From positions 137,965,089-138,029,088 of the forward strand of contig NC_030808.1 of the NCBI RefSeq assembly GCF_001704415.2: a DNA stretch of 64,000 bases. The letters are read 5' to 3'. This DNA is from Capra hircus (taxonomy: Eukaryota > Chordata > Mammalia > Artiodactyla > Bovidae). Under the pieces are notes generated by a model that was given only the letters and a program-made list of their open reading frames with translations, was not told the DNA's origin and did not search any database. The position numbers and the translations under genes are program-made. Positions 58,236 to 64,000 of the stretch are shown piece by piece. Every line of letters starts with the position of its first letter. The first letter of the stretch is position 1.

Positions 58236-58475
58236 ATGCTCTTGCCTGGAAAATCCCATGGACGGAGGAGCCTGGTAGGCTGCAGTCCATGAGGTCGCTA
58301 AGAGTCGGGCATGACTGAGCAACTTCACTTTCACTTTTCACTTTCATGCATTGGAGAAGGAAATGGCAACCCACTCCAGTGGTTTTGCCTGGAGAATCCC
58401 AGGGATGGAGCCTGGTGGGCTGCCGTCTATGGGGTTGCACAGAGTCGGACACGACTGAAGCGACTTAGCAGCAAC
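58236..58475 (+). mobile_element. BOV-A2 SINE, 5' truncated
   Basis: Most of both monomers, with the CTTTCA-rich linker at 58322-58346. Ends near 'GACTTAGCAGCAACACC' without a long (AGC)n tail. Confidence 0.87.
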
Positions 58476-58506
58476 ACCAGTGTGTTTGGTGATTTTAACC
58501 AGTATG

Positions 58507-58537
58507 TTTCACCAGGGGCTAGAAGCCCCTGGTGAAA
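58507..58537. repeat. Perfect palindrome, 14-bp arms, 3-base loop
   Basis: TTTCACCAGGGGCT (58507-58520), spacer AGA, then its exact reverse complement (58524-58537). It lies 30 bp after the BOV-A2 in otherwise unique intron sequence. Confidence 0.97.
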
Positions 58538-58772
58538 GTGGGTATGAGAAACGGAGGAGTGTTTGTGGCTGAAGAAAAGCTTTTGTTTTAACATGAGTTA
58601 TTGTGATTCTTTGTATGCTGATAGGAAATTTCCAGTGGAAAGGGGGAAATTATTGATTCAAGAGATGGTGGGGACGATTTCAGGAGTAAAGCCACTGAAC
58701 TAGTGAGAGGGCTTAAGAAAAGTACACAGTGGAGGATTTGGCTTTAATGAGAGCATCGACAGTTCATCTGTC
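58538..58772. other. Unique intronic sequence
   Basis: Nothing recognised. Confidence 0.45.
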
Positions 58773-58935
58773 ATTGTGGTTCCCAGCCCCAGATTCACAT
58801 CAGAAACATATGGAATGCTGAAAACACACTGCTGCCTGGCTGCCCCCTAGACCAGTGAAGTTACAGGGTCCAAGCTGAGGCCTTCGCACTGGTGTTCTCT
58901 GAGAGCTCCCTCTGTGCCTCTTGGCACCTGGAGAG
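58773..58935 (+). mobile_element. MER5-like hAT-Charlie fragment
   Basis: Resembles MER5B-type elements ('GTGGTTCCCAGCCCCAGATT' near 58776, 'CACATCAGAAACATATGGAA' next). The right end is not clear. Confidence 0.5.
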
Positions 58936-59292
58936 GGCTGGGAGGATGACAGTGTGTAAGGCTGGTGCAGGCAGTTTGATCAGCTTGGTGAAAAAAGCTT
59001 GGGGAAGGTCTCTCAGTTTTATTTTTTCAGTGAAGTGAGAAGCAACATTATCAGCTCAAAGTGGGGAGAAGAAGGGAAGAGTGTGATAGATGAAACTCTC
59101 ACCTCCCTTAAATAAGGGGAATGGGGTACTCTTGGTCCATTAGGGAAGCAGAATGCACTCTGATTTGTTTTTTGGGCTGTTAGTAACTTAATTTAGATTT
59201 CTATGCATTAAATTCCACCTTTTTATTAAGTTTCCTATGCATTAAATTCCACATATTTAATGTGTTGTTTATATGTGCTGCTTTTCCTCTAG
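58936..59292 (+). other. MRPL3: 3' end of intron 4
   Basis: Unique AT-rich sequence to the acceptor CTTTTCCTCTAG at 59281-59292. A 'TATGCATTAAATTCCAC' unit occurs twice at about 59202 and 59237. Confidence 0.7.
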
Positions 59293-59392
59293 AAATCTAC
59301 ATCTATATTGGAATTTTACCAAGAACTTGGATTGCCACCAAAGCAGAAAGTTAAAGTGTTTAATGTAACAGATAATGCTGTTATTAAGCCAG
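59293..59392 (+). CDS. MRPL3: MRPL3 exon 5
   Basis: 100 bp coding residues 157-189 of the uL3 domain, including the STSILEFYQELGLPPKQ stretch. Donor GTAATC at 59393. The last G pairs with exon 6 GC to code Gly. Confidence 0.97.
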
Positions 59393-61040
<1,648 letters not shown>

Positions 61041-61659
61041 TAGGTCCACATAACAGATTTTTTCCTTTTGTTTTCCTTGTATATTAAAAAACAGCAGAGT
61101 GAGTGAAAGAAGTGCAGTCTCTCAAAGTCAGTGAATAAAAGATAAGTAATCATTATTCTCATTCATTATTCTAATCTTTAATGTAACTTATGGTACCAGT
61201 TTTTAAATTGCACTGAATTAGTTGTGCATGAAGAGTTTACAATTGAGATGTGTGCTTCTTGAGATGGGACTAAGAGAAAGGTTACATTACTCAAGTTCCT
61301 TGTGAGCTGGGCCCACATCTATTTGAAGACAAAAGGGTATGTATATTATGTTGGTAAAAGATACAGGAAGCAGTTAAATTACAAACATCTTCTACTGTAG
61401 AGCATTTTTGGAGCTGTGTTAAAATCCTGTCAGAAACTGGAAGAAGAAAACATAATCACACCCTAGGCCTCTTCAGTAGCATGACATCATCTCTTGGCAC
61501 TAGAAGGGACAAAATGTTTTGTCATATGTAAAGAAGAGTTCAGATTTGGTAGAAATGAACACTTAATTGTCACTAACAGAAATGCTGACTTTGAATCATA
61601 CTTTAAGTTCAGCACTGGCTAGATAATCTGCAGGAAACTTTAGAACTTGTAGAAGTAGT

Positions 61660-61827
61660 TTTTTAAAAATCAGTTGTGACAAACGAGAGGAGTGGAATAG
61701 GAAGGGCAGGGGAGGCTCAAGTGGAAGTGGGTATATGTATACTTTGGCTAATTCACATTGTGTGGCAGAAACCAACACAACATTGTAAAGCAGTTATCCT
61801 CCAGTTAAACATTTTTAAAAATCAGTT
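61660..61827 (+). mobile_element. L1 3'-end insertion with target duplication
   Basis: A 136-bp L1 tail (61676-61811). The 16-bp duplication TTTTTAAAAATCAGTT is at 61660-61675 and 61812-61827. An extreme 5' truncation. Confidence 0.9.
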
Positions 61828-61931
61828 AATGTTATCTCACTATGGAATAAAGCCACCAAGCCTTTTTCAGTATCATTTCTTATAATCCATATGATCTATG
61901 CTAAGCTTAACTCCAGATATCAGCTCCTGTC

Positions 61932-62050
61932 CATTCTTTTGTTTGGCTTGGCTTGTGAGATCTTAAGTTCCCCTATAGGGATTGAACCCCCAATCTATGG
62001 TAGTGAAAGCGCCTAGTCCTAACCACTGGACTGCCAGGGAATTCCCAAGT
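61932..62050 (-). mobile_element. CHR-type SINE fragment
   Basis: Reverse CHR SINE: 'GAGATCTTAAGTTCCCC' block, ending GGACTGCCAGGGAATTCCC. Confidence 0.78.
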
Positions 62051-62893
62051 TCTCATTCACTCTTGTTTCTTGTTCTATTAACATTGAGGACAGTTTCACT
62101 GCTTTATGTGTCTCAGATTTCCTTTTGTCATTTGACAAGGTATGCAGCCTATGTTCCAGGAATATTCTGACTGAGAACCGTTTGAAAATGAAAATAGCCT
62201 AGAGGTACTCTGGGATAACCTTAGATCACAGTGACTGAGCCAGAGCTGCTGTGTGTATCCACGGAAACCAGATAAATCTAGTGTCAGTTTCCTAAATGCA
62301 GTCAGATACTTCTTCGCTTCCTCATTATTACTGCCTACTTTCTAATATGGGCCATGGCACACAGGTCCTAGGGACCTTAGGTTTTGATTAGCTATTTAGA
62401 AATGGAGGGGGGTTGGCCTGGAGAGGAGAGTAAGGCTTTAAAGAGACTCTGAGCCGTCCTCCTCTTCTCCCTTCTTCCTGATTGATGTGAACTCATTCCT
62501 ACTTGCTGGGGCCTCTGAAATTACTGGTCTCATGGTAACGTTTGTCCTGCATGCTCTTGTGAAGAAGTCAAAATATTGGAGCTATAAAACTTTGGTTTGG
62601 GTAGATAGGGAGACATGTGTTATGAATCAGATGGTTTTACTTTTTAAATTCCTAAATTATTACACATAATAAAATACTTCACGGTAATCTGTTAACTTAC
62701 AGTTAATAATGTGTGCTTTCCACTACATATTTTGTAGGGTAAATGAGATATTCAAGAAGCCCCACAAAATTAGTTTCCTTTGTTAACAGATGCCTTGTGG
62801 CAGTGTTTGTGACTAGCTTGGATTGGAGCCTAGCCTTTTTAGTGTCTTTGTTCAGTAGATGCTGTTATTTCATATGCTGTTGTTGGGTTTCTT

Positions 62894-63046
62894 TGACTTC
62901 TTTTTTTTTTAATTTTTTAACTGAAGGAAAATTGCTTTACCATGTTGTGTTGGTTTCTGCCATACAGCAATGCAGATCAGCCAAAGTTATACATATATTA
63001 CTTCCCTCTTGAGCCTCCCTCCCCTCCCCCCATTCCTTAACTTCTT
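62894..63046 (-). mobile_element. L1 3'-end insertion with target duplication
   Basis: A 133-bp L1 tail in reverse (62904-63036), starting with a T run and ending in a CT-rich segment. TTRACTTCTT flanks it at 62894-62903 and 63037-63046 (one mismatch). Confidence 0.85.
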
Positions 63047-64000
63047 AGAAGCTGTTTTTAAAACTTCAGCCTTTTGTGAGATCGTGTTGGTTTTGTGTTT
63101 TAAGAGCATATATCTAGAAGACAAGAGTGTGTCAGCCATGTGCATTTCAGCCTCAGGACTAAACAGCTGATGAGAACTGAGAGAGGAACTAGCCTTAGGC
63201 TTTAGATTAGTTGACACGCACCTGTGGAGAAGGGGGACCTACATTTGTTGTGTGGCTGCTGTACCACCTTCTGTTTGACTGTATAATGTGTGCACAGTAC
63301 TCTAGTGTATGTACCTTTTGGGGGTATTACCTGAGATCAAAATGAAACAGACTGATCTTTTGCTAAATGTTGCTGATAACTATAGTTTTCATAGCTGGTG
63401 TGTTATTAGGGCCTCAGGGTGCTTGTAAGTGCTTTCAAATTTACAGAACTCTGTCCTCCTCACGTGGAGACGTTTTGGATCTCTCCTGAGCGGTCTTGCG
63501 TCTAAGCTACACACAGTCTTGGTGGCAGCTGTCACTGCCATTGATGTTCCCCATATGTGTGTGTACCTGTGTACATGCACACACACATGAATCTACTTGC
63601 TTTTCTTTCTCCTCTTTAAATTCTTCTATTTCCTTTCCATGATGCTTCTCACTTTTTGAACAGTACCCCCACCTTGGAGTTTTAGTCCTTTATTGCCAGT
63701 AAGAATGTTTTTTCTTGGTTGACTATAAATGGAACCATTATCTTTTAGACATAGGCTCCAAGTTGTGGCAGTCAACTTTGTCCTCCTTTTTTGTACTTTG
63801 TCCTCCTTTTGCAGCCCCTGTTTTAAAATTTTGAAACTTCTGGATTCCATCATCTTGATTATTAATGATATTATAGATGTACACACTGGAGAAAAAGTGT
63901 TACACTGACATAGTTAGGTTAGATGAGGGACAAGGGTTCATAGCCTGGAGCATCAGTTCCCACACTTGAGTGGGCTTCAGCATCTCTAAGAAGGCTTGTT

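Larger units (their letters stand above)
41737..59292 (+). other. MRPL3: MRPL3 intron 4, about 17.6 kb, swollen by transposons
   Basis: GT-AG intron of 17,556 bp, while introns 1-3 and 5 are 1.0-1.9 kb. Ruminant BovB, BOV-tA, BOV-A2, CHR and L1 sequence makes up much of it; each piece is listed below. No MRPL3 coding sequence or other gene was found in it. Confidence 0.9.

Noticed and set aside
61982..62669. Short frames in MRPL3 intron 6 as possible exon 7.
   Set aside because: None continues the phase with the IGKGF-type segment expected next, and part of this region is a CHR SINE.

Overview
The window is mammalian nuclear DNA from a bovid ruminant (cattle, buffalo, sheep, goat or a close relative; the sequence alone does not settle which). 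The evidence is the density of BovB (RTE-type) LINEs, BovB-derived BOV-A2 and tRNA-derived BOV-tA SINEs, ruminant L1 tails and CHR-type SINEs, together with intron-split vertebrate genes.

Two protein genes are present, both on the + strand. The last coding exon of copine-4 (CPNE4) is at 862-996 with its 3' UTR after it. About 36 kb further on is the 5' part of MRPL3, the mitochondrial large-subunit ribosomal protein L3 (uL3m). Its CpG-rich promoter is near 37.1-37.35 kb and six coding exons lie at 37350, 38447, 39662, 41638, 59293 and 60979. All splice sites are GT-AG and the frame stays open across every junction for 209 codons. The remaining exons lie beyond the right edge. Copine-4 followed by MRPL3 in the same orientation is also the human 3q22.1 arrangement.

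The rest is mostly layered transposon insertions. Between the genes there are two 'Russian doll' clusters. At 8.07-13.25 kb an old + BovB is split by a - BovB (12-bp target duplication), which holds a solo LTR and a third, + BovB. At 13.35-20.28 kb an old - BovB is split by a full-length - BovB (10-bp duplication), which in turn holds a second solo LTR of the same family and two + BovB fragments. Further right are a degraded class I endogenous retrovirus with a primer-binding site resembling the tRNA-His type (23.2-24.6 kb), a + BovB (24.6-26.6 kb), a - BovB (27.4-28.3 kb) and a + BovB split by an L1 that carries two BOV-A2 SINEs (30.7-34.9 kb).

MRPL3 intron 4 is about 17.6 kb, against 1.0-1.9 kb for introns 1-3 and 5. 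Much of its length is inserted DNA, including a second near-full-length BovB (51.33-54.70 kb, antisense to the gene) with the longest uninterrupted reverse-transcriptase ORF here (428 codons, YADD kept). I found no evidence of a new gene system. The items worth a second look are the dated nesting order with exact target duplications, the pair of related solo LTRs, the tRNA-His-type ERV, a perfect 14-bp-arm palindrome in intron 4, a 101-bp tandem duplication and a compact foldable GC-rich patch in intron 5.
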